Assembly: GCA_035577685.1 (NCBI GenBank)
Contig: DATLVC010000206.1
Span: 1-9,019, forward strand
Direction: 5' to 3'
From: CAIYRG01 sp035577685
GTDB taxonomy: Bacteria; Pseudomonadota; Alphaproteobacteria; Micropepsales; Micropepsaceae
Length of the DNA stretch: 9,019 bases
Both the position numbers and the translations under genes were made by a program. The notes beneath the pieces are model-generated. The model worked only from the letters and a program-made list of their open reading frames with translations, was not told where the DNA came from and did not search any database. Position 1 is the first letter of the stretch, and each line of letters opens with the position of its first letter. This document shows positions 1 through 6,266 of the stretch, in pieces.

Positions 1-2
1 TC

Positions 3-845
3 GAACGCGGGCGGATGAACGCGACGCAATCCATTCAAGGGACCGGTCTTGGGCTTACCATTGCGCATCTCCTGACCTCGCTGATGGGCGGCGAGTTGAC
101 GGTGGAAAGCGAAGTCGGCAAAGGCAGCACGTTCCGGATCAGGGTGCTGCTTTCGCGCACGGCCGAGAGCGGCGATCCGCCGCTGGAAGGTCCGCGCATT
201 CGCGGCTATCAGGGACGGCGGCGCCGTATTCTCATTGCCGATGACGATGCGTCACACGCGCAACTTTTGTACGACATCCTTGCGCCCCTGGGCTTCGATT
301 TGGAGACGGCATTCGATGGTGCTTCGTGTCTGGAGATCGCCGAACGGTTCCGGCCCGATCTCGCTTTGCTCGATATTTCCATGCCCGGCATGAGCGGCTG
401 GGCGGTCGCCCAAAACCTGCGCCAAACTTTCAAGAATTCCGTTGCGATCGTGATGGTGTCCGCCAATGTTCACGAGATCAGGACCACAAACCGTACCGAA
501 ACGAGCCACGACGCGTTTCTGGTGAAGCCGATCGATATCCGCCAGCTGCTTGAGCGGCTGGAAGATATTCTCCATCTCGATTGGACCTACGAATTGCCGC
601 TGCCCATACGCCGCGCGATCGATTCTTCGGAGTTGGCGCATATTGCCCACAGCGTCCACATCGACAGCATCATCGCGCTTTGTCGCATTGGTCACGCCTC
701 CGGCGTGGCAGCGCGGCTCGACGAACTCGAGCGCAATCAGCCGGAAGCGGCAGGGGCAATAGAATCCTTGCGGGAACTCTTGCGCGAGTTCCGCCTGCGC
801 GAAATGGTGGATTATCTGGAGACATTACGAGACGATGAGTGGTAG
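3..845 (+). CDS. Hybrid sensor histidine kinase, C-terminal part (5' end outside window)
   Basis: This is the tail of a hybrid histidine kinase; the frame is open from the left edge, so the true start lies upstream. Numbering below counts from the Met codon at 15. The first codons read FERGR, resembling the kinase F box, then GTGLGL (residues 9-14), the ATP-binding G2 box, and the last strands of the HATPase domain (to about residue 47). A receiver domain spans about 70-190: acidic pocket D76-D78, phospho-acceptor D120 in LALLDISMPGMSG, S149 and K171 in VKPID, all canonical. A predicted helical tail of about 85 residues follows (190-276). From family knowledge, such proteins autophosphorylate on a His (not in the window) and relay to their own receiver or a partner. 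The gene overlaps the next regulator by 11 bases, so that regulator is the likely partner. The signal sensed cannot be told from this fragment. Confidence 0.93.
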   Translation, partial: ERGRMNATQSIQGTGLGLTIAHLLTSLMGGELTVESEVGKGSTFRIRVLLSRTAESGDPPLEGPRIRGYQGRRRRILIADDDASHAQLLYDILAPLGFDLETAFDGASCLEIAERFRPDLALLDISMPGMSGWAVAQNLRQTFKNSVAIVMVSANVHEIRTTNRTETSHDAFLVKPIDIRQLLERLEDILHLDWTYELPLPIRRAIDSSELAHIAHSVHIDSIIALCRIGHASGVAARLDELERNQPEAAGAIESLRELLREFRLREMVDYLETLRDDEW

Positions 846-1764
846 CACGCCGCGACGCGACATTGTCCTGGTGGTGGACGATTCCCCTGAGTCGCTCGGT
901 TTTCTCACCGGCGCGCTCGAGCAGGCGAATATCACGGCGTTGGTCGCCATCGATGGTGCCACGGCTCTTGAGCTGTTGAAAAATGTGACGCCCGATCTCG
1001 TGCTGCTGGATGCCGTCATGCCGGGAATGGACGGATTTGAAACTTGCCGCAGACTGAAGGCAGACAATCAGACGGCACACCTTCCGGTGGTCTTCATGAC
1101 CGGCTTGAGCGAAACGCAGCATGTCATCGAAGGCTTGAACGCAGGCGGCGTCGATTATGTCACCAAGCCCATCGTGATCGAGGAATTGATCGCACGCATT
1201 CGCATTCACCTCACCAATGCGCGCGTCGCCCACGGTGCCCGGACGGCGCTCGACGCAACGGGTCGTTATCTTATCGCGACCGATTCCGCGGGCCGGTTGA
1301 TCTGGTCCACACTCCAGGCCGATAAGCTGCTCAACGCGGCGTTCCCTGCGCATAATGTCCAGCACGAAGGTCTTCCGGCCGAAATATCTGAGAAACTGTC
1401 AGCGCTGATAGGCACCGGGCTCGGCCGATCCCCGCAGGCGGTGAAGACCTCCACGGAGTCCCGCCTGAAATTCCTGTATTTGAGCAGCATGGAGCCAAGC
1501 GAGCATCTGTTTCGCCTGACCGAGGACGATAATGACAACAATAACAATGAGTTTCTGCGCCAGCATCTCGCGCTGACGCAGCGCGAAGCCGAAGTGCTGA
1601 TGTGGATTGCCAACGGGAAATCAAATCGCGACATCGGCGAGATTCTTGGAATCAGTCCGCGGACCGTGAACAAGCATTTGGAGCAGATTTTCATGAAATT
1701 GGGCGTGGAGAACCGCGCCTCCGCCGCGGCACAGGCAACGAAGCTGCTGGCACTTCGCGATTAA
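835..1764 (+). CDS. Response regulator, receiver + PAS-like + LuxR-type HTH (309 aa)
   Basis: DNA-binding response regulator and likely output of the kinase whose 3' end it overlaps. The receiver (about 8-125) has every canonical residue: D15-D16 acidic pocket, D59 phospho-acceptor in DLVLLDAVMPGMDG, T89 in VVFMTG and K111 in TKPI. Residues about 136-225 look like a degenerate PAS domain (ATGRYLIATDSAGRLIW), which is unusual because most NarL-type regulators have a short linker here. An Asp/Asn-rich stretch (DDNDNNNN, about 231-238) precedes a LuxR/NarL HTH at about 246-300 (LTQREAEVLMWIANGKSNRD, recognition helix near SPRTVNKHL). The start at 835 overlaps the kinase stop, with GGAGA at 818-822 as a somewhat distant ribosome site. 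From family knowledge it should dimerise on phosphorylation and bind promoters. Its targets are not shown by the sequence. Family assignment is firm. Confidence 0.96.
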   Translation: MSGSTPRRDIVLVVDDSPESLGFLTGALEQANITALVAIDGATALELLKNVTPDLVLLDAVMPGMDGFETCRRLKADNQTAHLPVVFMTGLSETQHVIEGLNAGGVDYVTKPIVIEELIARIRIHLTNARVAHGARTALDATGRYLIATDSAGRLIWSTLQADKLLNAAFPAHNVQHEGLPAEISEKLSALIGTGLGRSPQAVKTSTESRLKFLYLSSMEPSEHLFRLTEDDNDNNNNEFLRQHLALTQREAEVLMWIANGKSNRDIGEILGISPRTVNKHLEQIFMKLGVENRASAAAQATKLLALRD

Positions 1765-2030
1765 CGAATAGGGCTACCTGCCCGGCTGTGAAAGTTCCAT
1801 TCGCGGACGCCGGATGGGCGCCTTTATTTGTCACAGATGTGGCGAGTTCTGAGCGCTAAGCTACTGGAAGGGCACTTCTTTCTTTATTTCCTGCAGATCA
1901 AGACATCTTCTCTGAATTGCGACTTCACAGATTTGCGTTTCGCGAATAGCATTCTGCGTCTCCGCTGTCCTTTCGAGGGGAAAGGCGACCGTGGGTCTCT
2001 GATTGTATATTCAGTGAGCGGGGGCTTCAT
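1765..2030 (+). other. Intergenic region, possible promoter of the second LuxR regulator
   Basis: No gene is supported in these 266 bases. The middle (about 1860-1960) is visibly more AT-rich than the flanking genes, as expected for a promoter region. It contains the palindrome TTCGCGAA (1939-1946) overlapping an imperfect dyad, CGCGAAT then AGC then ATTCTGCG (1941-1958). TATATT at 2006-2011 resembles a -10 box, but no good -35 hexamer lies at the right distance. A G-run at 2020-2024 sits 6 bases before the ATG at 2031 and may be its ribosome site. A promoter here is inferred from position and composition. Confidence 0.35.
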
Positions 2031-2792
2031 ATGGCGAAGGGACACGCCCAATCTGAGCGTTTGATCGTGCAATCGGGTACGCTGTGTTCGCCGGATTTCC
2101 GTGGCACCGTCTTCGATGCCTCTTCCGCTGCACGGCCAAAGCTTTTCATCGTGAGCGACATACGGCTGTTGTGCGACGGACTCACGCTCGCGCTTTCGCA
2201 GCAAAGTGCGGTGAACGTACTGGGCTTCGCGGATCTTTCGATTGCGCCGGTTCGCTTGGCGGAGGCTGGCCCGGACGTTCTGCTTCTCGATATCGGGTCT
2301 TCCGGCGCGCTTGCCGTTTGTCGTCGCATTCATCAATCGTTGCCTGCGGTGCGGATCGTTGCCATCGCGGTCGCCGAGGTTGAGCAGGACGTAATTGCCT
2401 GCGCGGAAGCCGGGATTTGCGGTTTCGTGACCCGACAGGGAACCGCCCAGGACGTCGTTGCTGCGGTACAATCGGCCGCGCGCGGCGAATCCGTTTGTTC
2501 GCCGCGGGTTACCGCTTTTCTGCTCAACGGAATAGCGGCTCTGTCCAGCAAAGGCAGCGCGATGCCGGATGTGCCGACGCTCACCGGCCGGGAATCGGAA
2601 ATCGCCTCCCTCGTCAGCGAGGGACTTTCGAACAAGGAAATTGCGCGGACCTTGAGGATCCGGAATGCCACGGTGAAAAATCACGTCCATAGCATTCTGG
2701 GGAAGCTCCACGTCCGGCGCCGTGGCGAGGCGGCGGCACAACTCCGCAAAATCCGTTTCCATCCGCAGGCGAGCAGCGCATCTACGCGGTAG
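2031..2792 (+). CDS. LuxR/NarL-family regulator with atypical receiver domain (253 aa)
   Basis: NarL-like architecture: N-terminal leader of about 35 residues, a receiver-fold domain (about 36-155) and a LuxR HTH (about 184-236: LTGRESEIASLVSEGLSNKE, then the recognition helix near NATVKNHVH). The HTH is complete, so DNA binding is expected. The receiver is unusual. D87 is present in PDVLLLD, but the acidic pocket reads SD (S42-D43) rather than two acids, the conserved Ser/Thr is A113, and the conserved Lys is R135 (GFVTRQ). From receiver biochemistry, losing the switch Ser/Thr and the Lys usually means no phosphorylation response or activity without it. No histidine kinase is adjacent. The ATG at 2031 has only a G-run at 2020-2024 as a ribosome site; a GTG at 2067 would trim the leader. 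Being close upstream of the injection operon, it is a plausible regulator of it (inference). Confidence 0.93.
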   Translation: MAKGHAQSERLIVQSGTLCSPDFRGTVFDASSAARPKLFIVSDIRLLCDGLTLALSQQSAVNVLGFADLSIAPVRLAEAGPDVLLLDIGSSGALAVCRRIHQSLPAVRIVAIAVAEVEQDVIACAEAGICGFVTRQGTAQDVVAAVQSAARGESVCSPRVTAFLLNGIAALSSKGSAMPDVPTLTGRESEIASLVSEGLSNKEIARTLRIRNATVKNHVHSILGKLHVRRRGEAAAQLRKIRFHPQASSASTR

Positions 2793-2950
2793 AGAGTGGC
2801 ATCTTGCCGTTTGGAAAAATGCCGACGATGTTTCCCGCCGGTGGTCTCGATTGCAGATCGTGGGACTAGGCCAAACGGTCCAGGCGTCGGACAGCCGTTT
2901 TTCAGACGAAATCATTCACATGCTTGTTTCTTGTGCATGCCGATGAACCT

Positions 2951-2960
2951 GGGCATGCCC
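2951..2960. promoter_or_regulatory. 10-bp perfect palindrome, candidate operator
   Basis: GGGCATGCCC is its own reverse complement. Its core GCATGCC also occurs as a direct copy at 2935-2941, 18 bases upstream. It lies in the gap before the pseudo-receiver and injection operon. The bound protein, if any, is unknown. Confidence 0.35.
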
Positions 2961-2974
2961 ATTCGCACCGGTAC

Positions 2975-2991
2975 GATCTAGATCTTCGAAG
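2975..2991. promoter_or_regulatory. Two overlapping palindromes, candidate operator
   Basis: GATCTAGATC (2975-2984) is a perfect 10-bp palindrome, and CTTCGAAG (2984-2991) is a perfect 8-bp palindrome sharing one base with it. They fall in the same non-coding gap as two further dyads. Any function in protein binding is inferred. Confidence 0.3.
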
Positions 2992-3001
2992 GCCGATCTC
3001 C

Positions 3002-3017
3002 TGAACCGAGCGGTTCA
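3002..3017. promoter_or_regulatory. 16-bp inverted repeat, best candidate operator for the operon
   Basis: TGAACCG and CGGTTCA are perfect 7-bp arms around a 2-base centre (AG). This is the longest perfect dyad in the non-coding gap and ends 51 bases before the TTG start at 3069. Size and symmetry fit a site for a dimeric HTH regulator such as the LuxR-type proteins encoded just upstream. No T-run follows, so it is not an intrinsic terminator. Which protein binds is unknown. Confidence 0.42.
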
Positions 3018-3054
3018 TTCGTGTTGTGCCAAGAGCTGCCATGATTGCGCGCAC

Positions 3055-3064
3055 GGAAAGGGAA
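3055..3064 (+). promoter_or_regulatory. Ribosome binding site that selects a TTG start
   Basis: GGAAAGGGAA ends 4 bases before the TTG at 3069. It lies downstream of the alternative TTG at 3045, which would place this purine-rich site inside the coding sequence. This favours 3069 as the true start of the pseudo-receiver gene. Confidence 0.5.
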
Positions 3065-3068
3065 TCCA

Positions 3069-3476
3069 TTGAAGCGGATTCGGGTCCTGCTTGCCAGAAT
3101 GCCAACGCTGTTGCTCGACATCCTTAAACACGTCGTGGGGTCGGCGCCCGACATGATGATCGTAGGTCAGATCGCAGATTTCGATCTAGCGGCCGCTGCA
3201 AAACGCATGCGTGCCGATGTCCTTGTAGTCGGCGATGATGCCGGGCACAGCCCTCGCGAATATGCGCAAATCCTGTTGAGCCGGCCGGGCCTCAAAGTGC
3301 TGGCTATCACCGACGATGGCAAGAACGGCACGCTTTACGAGATGCGGCCGCATTACATCCCCCTTGGTGAGATATCCGCTGACACGCTGCGGGATGCCGT
3401 TCGTGGCCGCTATGGCCGCGAAACGGAAATCGCCGCGGAAGAAGGCGGCGCCCATGCCCGTAGCTCTTCCCGATGA
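3069..3476 (+). CDS. Small stand-alone receiver-like (pseudo-receiver) protein, 135 aa
   Basis: I do not recognise a named family. Alternating strands and helices suggest a CheY-like fold: strand 1 RIRVLLA (4-9), strand 2 MMIVGQI (29-35), strand 3 ADVLVVGDD (49-57), strand 4 LKVLAIT (75-81), strand 5 HYIPLG (95-100) and a final helix to about 115, then a polar tail. The signature residues are mostly gone. There is no acidic pair after strand 1 (LLARMP), the phospho-acceptor position appears to be G55 with D56 beside it, and Leu/Gly replace the conserved Lys after strand 5. T81 may be the residual Ser/Thr. It has no HTH, so it is not a DNA-binding regulator by itself. The TTG start at 3069 is chosen for its ribosome site; TTG at 3045 would add 8 residues. 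The sheath gene begins 35 bases after the stop, so co-transcription is likely. A role as a protein-interaction regulator is inference. Confidence 0.72.
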   Translation: MKRIRVLLARMPTLLLDILKHVVGSAPDMMIVGQIADFDLAAAAKRMRADVLVVGDDAGHSPREYAQILLSRPGLKVLAITDDGKNGTLYEMRPHYIPLGEISADTLRDAVRGRYGRETEIAAEEGGAHARSSSR

Positions 3477-3511
3477 CTGCACATCCCTAGGAATGAACGA
3501 TAGGAGCCGAT

Positions 3512-4993
3512 ATGCCCCAGCCCCTGCTTCAACCCGGAGTCTACATTGAAGAGATTTCCAGTGGCGTCCGCACCATCACCGGCGTGGCAACTTCGATCGC
3601 GCTGTTCCTGGGCTGGGCTGCGCGCGGTCCAACGGACAAGGCAGTCCGAATCGCCAATTTCTCGGATTACCAGCGGACCTATGGCGGATTGGACCTGCGG
3701 ACCCCGCTTGGCTATTCGGTCAAGCAGTTCTTCGATAATGGCGGCAGCGATGCCTACATCCTGCGCCTTATCGGTGCGGGAGCGACGGCCGCCTCGGTTG
3801 CCATCGGCGATCTTACGATCGATGCCTCCTCCCCGGGCCTGTGGGGAAACGGCTACGCGATCCGCACCACCAAGCGGCCCGCGCCCGACGATGCGCGGTT
3901 CAAGGTCGAGGTTCTCGACAAGAACAATGGCAATGCCGTGGTCGAAAGTTTCGAGAACGTCTCGATGGACAGTTCCGATCTTCGGTTTGTCGAGAGTGTG
4001 ATCAATGATCGCTCCGGCTTCATCACGGTAAGTGCGGCCAGCGCCACGGCGCCTTCCAACACGACAAGCGATCTGACAGGTGGTGTGGACGGCACCGTGC
4101 TGACACCAGCGACCAACGATTTTCACACCGCATTACTGGCGAATTTCGGTCTCGGAACCATCACGGATCGAATCGACATCTTCAATCTTGTCTGCGTGCC
4201 CGGGGAAACGGACCCCGCTACCCTCGCGACGCTCCAGGGGGCATGCCAAAGCCGCCGTGCCTTTCTCATTGTGGATGCGGACCCGCTCGCGACGGTCGCC
4301 TCGCTTAACGCCGGAATGCCGGCCGCGCTCACTGGCTCGAGCGCGATCAACTCGGCGGTCTTCTTTCCATGGGTTCGCGCGCCCGATCCGTTGGCGCAAG
4401 GTGCGCTCGCCGATTTTCCGCCTTGTGGTTTCGTTGCCGGGGTCTTCGCGCGCACAGATGCCACGCGCGGCGTCTGGAAAGCGCCGGCGGGCAGCGAAGC
4501 GTCGCTCAACGGTGCCACCGGTTTGGCAATCACCATGAGCGACGCCGAGAACGGCCAGCTCAATCCGCTCGGCATCAATTGTCTGCGCACGCTACCGGTC
4601 TATGGCAATGTCGTCTGGGGCTCGCGCACATTGAACGGCGAGAACGATCGCGGCTCCGAGTGGAAATACATCCCTGTCCGGCGGATGGCCCTGTTTCTCG
4701 AAGAAAGCCTCTATCGCGGCACACAATGGGTCGTGTTCGAGCCCAATGACGAACCGCTCTGGGCGCAGATAAGGCTCAATATCGGCGCATTCTTGCAGGG
4801 CCTTTTCCGGCAGGGTGCCTTCCAAGGCCGCACGCCGAAGGAGGCCTATTTCGTGAAATGCGACAGCGAGACCACGACGCAGGCCGACATCAATCTTGGC
4901 ATCGTGAATATTTTTGTCGGTTTCGCGCCGCTCAAGCCCGCCGAATTCGTCGTCATCAAGATCCAGCAGATCGCCGGGGACATTCCGACCTAA
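3512..4993 (+). CDS. Contractile tail sheath protein (eCIS, Cis2-like), 493 aa
   Basis: Sheath subunit of a contractile injection system; it polymerises around the inner tube and contracts to drive it into a target. The N-terminus has the sheath signature PGVYIEEISSG (8-18), then a hydrophobic strand and GWAARGP (about 34-40), and FFDNGGSDAYILRL near 71-84. The C-terminal core is strongly sheath-like: KYIPVRRMALFLEESLYRGT (385-404), VFEPNDEPLW (about 408-417), YFVKCDSETTT (446-456) and GFAPLKPAEFVV (470-481). The middle (about 100-350) is less conserved in this family and normally faces outward. The length fits a full single-chain sheath. AGGAG at 3502-3506, 5 bases before the ATG, is a strong ribosome site, as expected for an abundant structural protein. 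Only one sheath gene is visible, whereas Afp/PVC clusters carry several. Phage sheath is the main alternative, but DUF4255 and AAA+ neighbours favour eCIS. Confidence 0.97.
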   Translation: MPQPLLQPGVYIEEISSGVRTITGVATSIALFLGWAARGPTDKAVRIANFSDYQRTYGGLDLRTPLGYSVKQFFDNGGSDAYILRLIGAGATAASVAIGDLTIDASSPGLWGNGYAIRTTKRPAPDDARFKVEVLDKNNGNAVVESFENVSMDSSDLRFVESVINDRSGFITVSAASATAPSNTTSDLTGGVDGTVLTPATNDFHTALLANFGLGTITDRIDIFNLVCVPGETDPATLATLQGACQSRRAFLIVDADPLATVASLNAGMPAALTGSSAINSAVFFPWVRAPDPLAQGALADFPPCGFVAGVFARTDATRGVWKAPAGSEASLNGATGLAITMSDAENGQLNPLGINCLRTLPVYGNVVWGSRTLNGENDRGSEWKYIPVRRMALFLEESLYRGTQWVVFEPNDEPLWAQIRLNIGAFLQGLFRQGAFQGRTPKEAYFVKCDSETTTQADINLGIVNIFVGFAPLKPAEFVVIKIQQIAGDIPT

Positions 4994-5014
4994 GCGCTGA
5001 AAAGGAGAATCTCC

Positions 5015-5539
5015 ATGGCACAGTTTTCTGTAAATGCGCAGCGCTTCGACCCCTATAAGAACTTCAAGTTCCGGGTCAAATGGGATGGTCGCTATGTCGC
5101 GGGCATCAGCAAGGTCTCCGCGCTCAAGCGTACCACCGAAGTGGTGGAGCATCGCGAGGGCGGCGATCCGTCGACGGGGCGTAAATCGCCCGGGCGTACC
5201 AAATACGAGGCGATCACCCTCGAGCGCGGCGTCACACACGACACCGAATTCGAGAAATGGGCGAACAAGGTTTGGAATTTCGGTTCCGGACTGGGTGCAG
5301 AAGTCTCGCTGAAGGACTTCCGCAAAGACCTAATTCTGGAATTCTACAACGAAGCCGGTCAGCTCGCGATTGCTTATCGGGTATTCCGTTGCTGGGTTTC
5401 GGAATTCCAGGCGCTTCCCGATCTCGACGCCAACGCCAACGCGGTGGCCATCCAGCATATCAAGCTCGAGAACGAGGGCTGGGAACGCGATCTCGACGTG
5501 ACCGAGCCGAGCGAACCTAGCTTCACCGAACCGGCGTGA
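5015..5539 (+). CDS. Tail tube protein, T4 gp19-like (Cis1-like), 174 aa
   Basis: Inner tube subunit: hexameric rings stack inside the sheath to form the channel that is fired into the target. Family features run along the whole length: FDPYKNFKFRVKWDGRYVAG (about 9-28), the loop KRTTEVVEHREGGDP (about 36-50), GRTKYEAITLERGVTHD (about 59-75), FEKWANKVWNF (about 78-88), DLILEFYNEAG, YRVFRCWVSEFQALPDLDAN, and the closing strands AIQHIKLENEGWERD. A length of about 150-180 residues is usual for gp19-type tubes. It lies 21 bases after the sheath stop with an excellent ribosome site, AAGGAG at 5002-5007, suggesting high expression. Order sheath then tube is common in contractile systems. A second tube paralogue, seen in several eCIS, is not in the window. 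The family assignment is firm; the eCIS context comes from downstream genes. Confidence 0.96.
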   Translation: MAQFSVNAQRFDPYKNFKFRVKWDGRYVAGISKVSALKRTTEVVEHREGGDPSTGRKSPGRTKYEAITLERGVTHDTEFEKWANKVWNFGSGLGAEVSLKDFRKDLILEFYNEAGQLAIAYRVFRCWVSEFQALPDLDANANAVAIQHIKLENEGWERDLDVTEPSEPSFTEPA

Positions 5540-5552
5540 GGGGGAGCTGCCC

Positions 5553-6266
5553 ATGCCTTCGCCTGCGCCAGACACGCGCGAACAACGGATTCTCCTGTTG
5601 TGGGAGCGCGGTATCGGGCTGAACCGCTGGGCGCGCGACGAGGCGCTGCTGGCCGCGCTTGGTCCGCCGCCGGCGCGGTTGGGGCAGCGCAACGCGGCTC
5701 TTCTGTCGCTACGGAGCACGTTGTTCGATCGCGCCTGGCCGCTTGTGACCCGCTGCCCGGAATGTGGCACCGATTGCGAATTCGAAGCCGACAGTGCGGC
5801 TCTTGCCGATAAAGTGGGGATGCTCGAAACGGCCGAAGAAACTATAGTCGAGCTCGGTGGCGAGCAAATCGTCCTGCGCGCCCCAACGGCCGATGATCTT
5901 CGCAGGATCTCGACACAGGAGGATCAGGCAGTCGCAGCACGTTCGTTGCTGGCCTTGTGTGTTTCGCCGCCGCGCGCGGCTGATTCATTCGACGATCACG
6001 CACTCACAGAATTGGGTGCCCATCTCGAAAATCTCGATCCGGGTGCCATGGTGAGCTTTACGCTTTCATGCCCCGCCTGCTTGCATGTCTGGTCATCGGA
6101 TATCGACGTCGGCGAAGCGCTGTGGGCCGAGTTGCAGCGCGCGGCGGAACAAACATTCGTCGAAATCGACGCGCTCGCGCGAGCCTATGGTTGGAGGGAA
6201 ACGGACGTCCTTGGCATGTCCGCGGTCCGGCGTGCGGCCTATCTGCAACTCGCAGGGCTATCATGA
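5553..6266 (+). CDS. Baseplate-associated protein, T4 gp26-like, two CxxC pairs (237 aa)
   Basis: Likely the gp26-type protein found in many contractile injection clusters, thought to belong to the baseplate or its assembly. The N-terminal pattern (LLLWERGIGLNRWARDEALL, then GQRNAALLSLRSTLF) matches the helical start of that group. Two Cys pairs follow: C68-P-E-C71 with nearby C75, and C173-P-A-C176. Although about 100 residues apart, they look like a split zinc ribbon, each CxxC on a knuckle. Between them lies a strand-rich part (VELGGEQIVLRAPTADDLRR). The C-terminus (FVEIDALARAYGWRETDVLG, then MSAVRRAAYLQL) is also typical. A G-rich site (GAGGGGGAG, about 5538-5546) precedes the ATG at 5553. 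It starts 13 bases after the tube gene and overlaps the next gene by 4 bases. Zinc binding and baseplate location are family-based inference. Confidence 0.85.
   Translation: MPSPAPDTREQRILLLWERGIGLNRWARDEALLAALGPPPARLGQRNAALLSLRSTLFDRAWPLVTRCPECGTDCEFEADSAALADKVGMLETAEETIVELGGEQIVLRAPTADDLRRISTQEDQAVAARSLLALCVSPPRAADSFDDHALTELGAHLENLDPGAMVSFTLSCPACLHVWSSDIDVGEALWAELQRAAEQTFVEIDALARAYGWRETDVLGMSAVRRAAYLQLAGLS

Noticed and set aside
1808..1829. Possible terminator after the first response regulator: CGCC/GGCG stem then CCTTTATTT
   Set aside because: Only a 4-bp stem and an interrupted T-run; too weak to call an intrinsic terminator.
2781..2793. Small hairpin TCTAC-GCG-GTAGA at the end of the second LuxR regulator
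   Set aside because: The stem is 5 bp, overlaps the stop codon and has no T-run; probably chance.
1884..2915. Open frame of 343 codons on the minus strand opposite the second LuxR regulator
   Set aside because: The + strand product has a clear receiver and LuxR HTH; the minus-strand product is Arg-rich with no recognisable domain, a typical shadow in GC-rich DNA.
3410..4126. Open frame of 238 codons on the minus strand over the sheath start
   Set aside because: It lies opposite the well-conserved sheath N-terminus and shows no domain or ribosome site of its own.
4592..5239. Open frame of 215 codons on the minus strand over the sheath end and tube start
   Set aside because: It lies opposite two firmly identified structural genes and crosses their junction; no family features.
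3512..5539. Reading the sheath and tube as a prophage tail or type VI system
   Set aside because: DUF4255 and the Cis15-type ATPase follow in the same operon and no capsid, lysis or type VI membrane genes are visible; the right edge limits certainty.
6068..6262. Longer version of the Pro-rich protein starting at 6068
   Set aside because: The added 65 codons overlap the conserved end of the gp26-like gene in another frame; the ATGA junction at 6263 is the more natural start.
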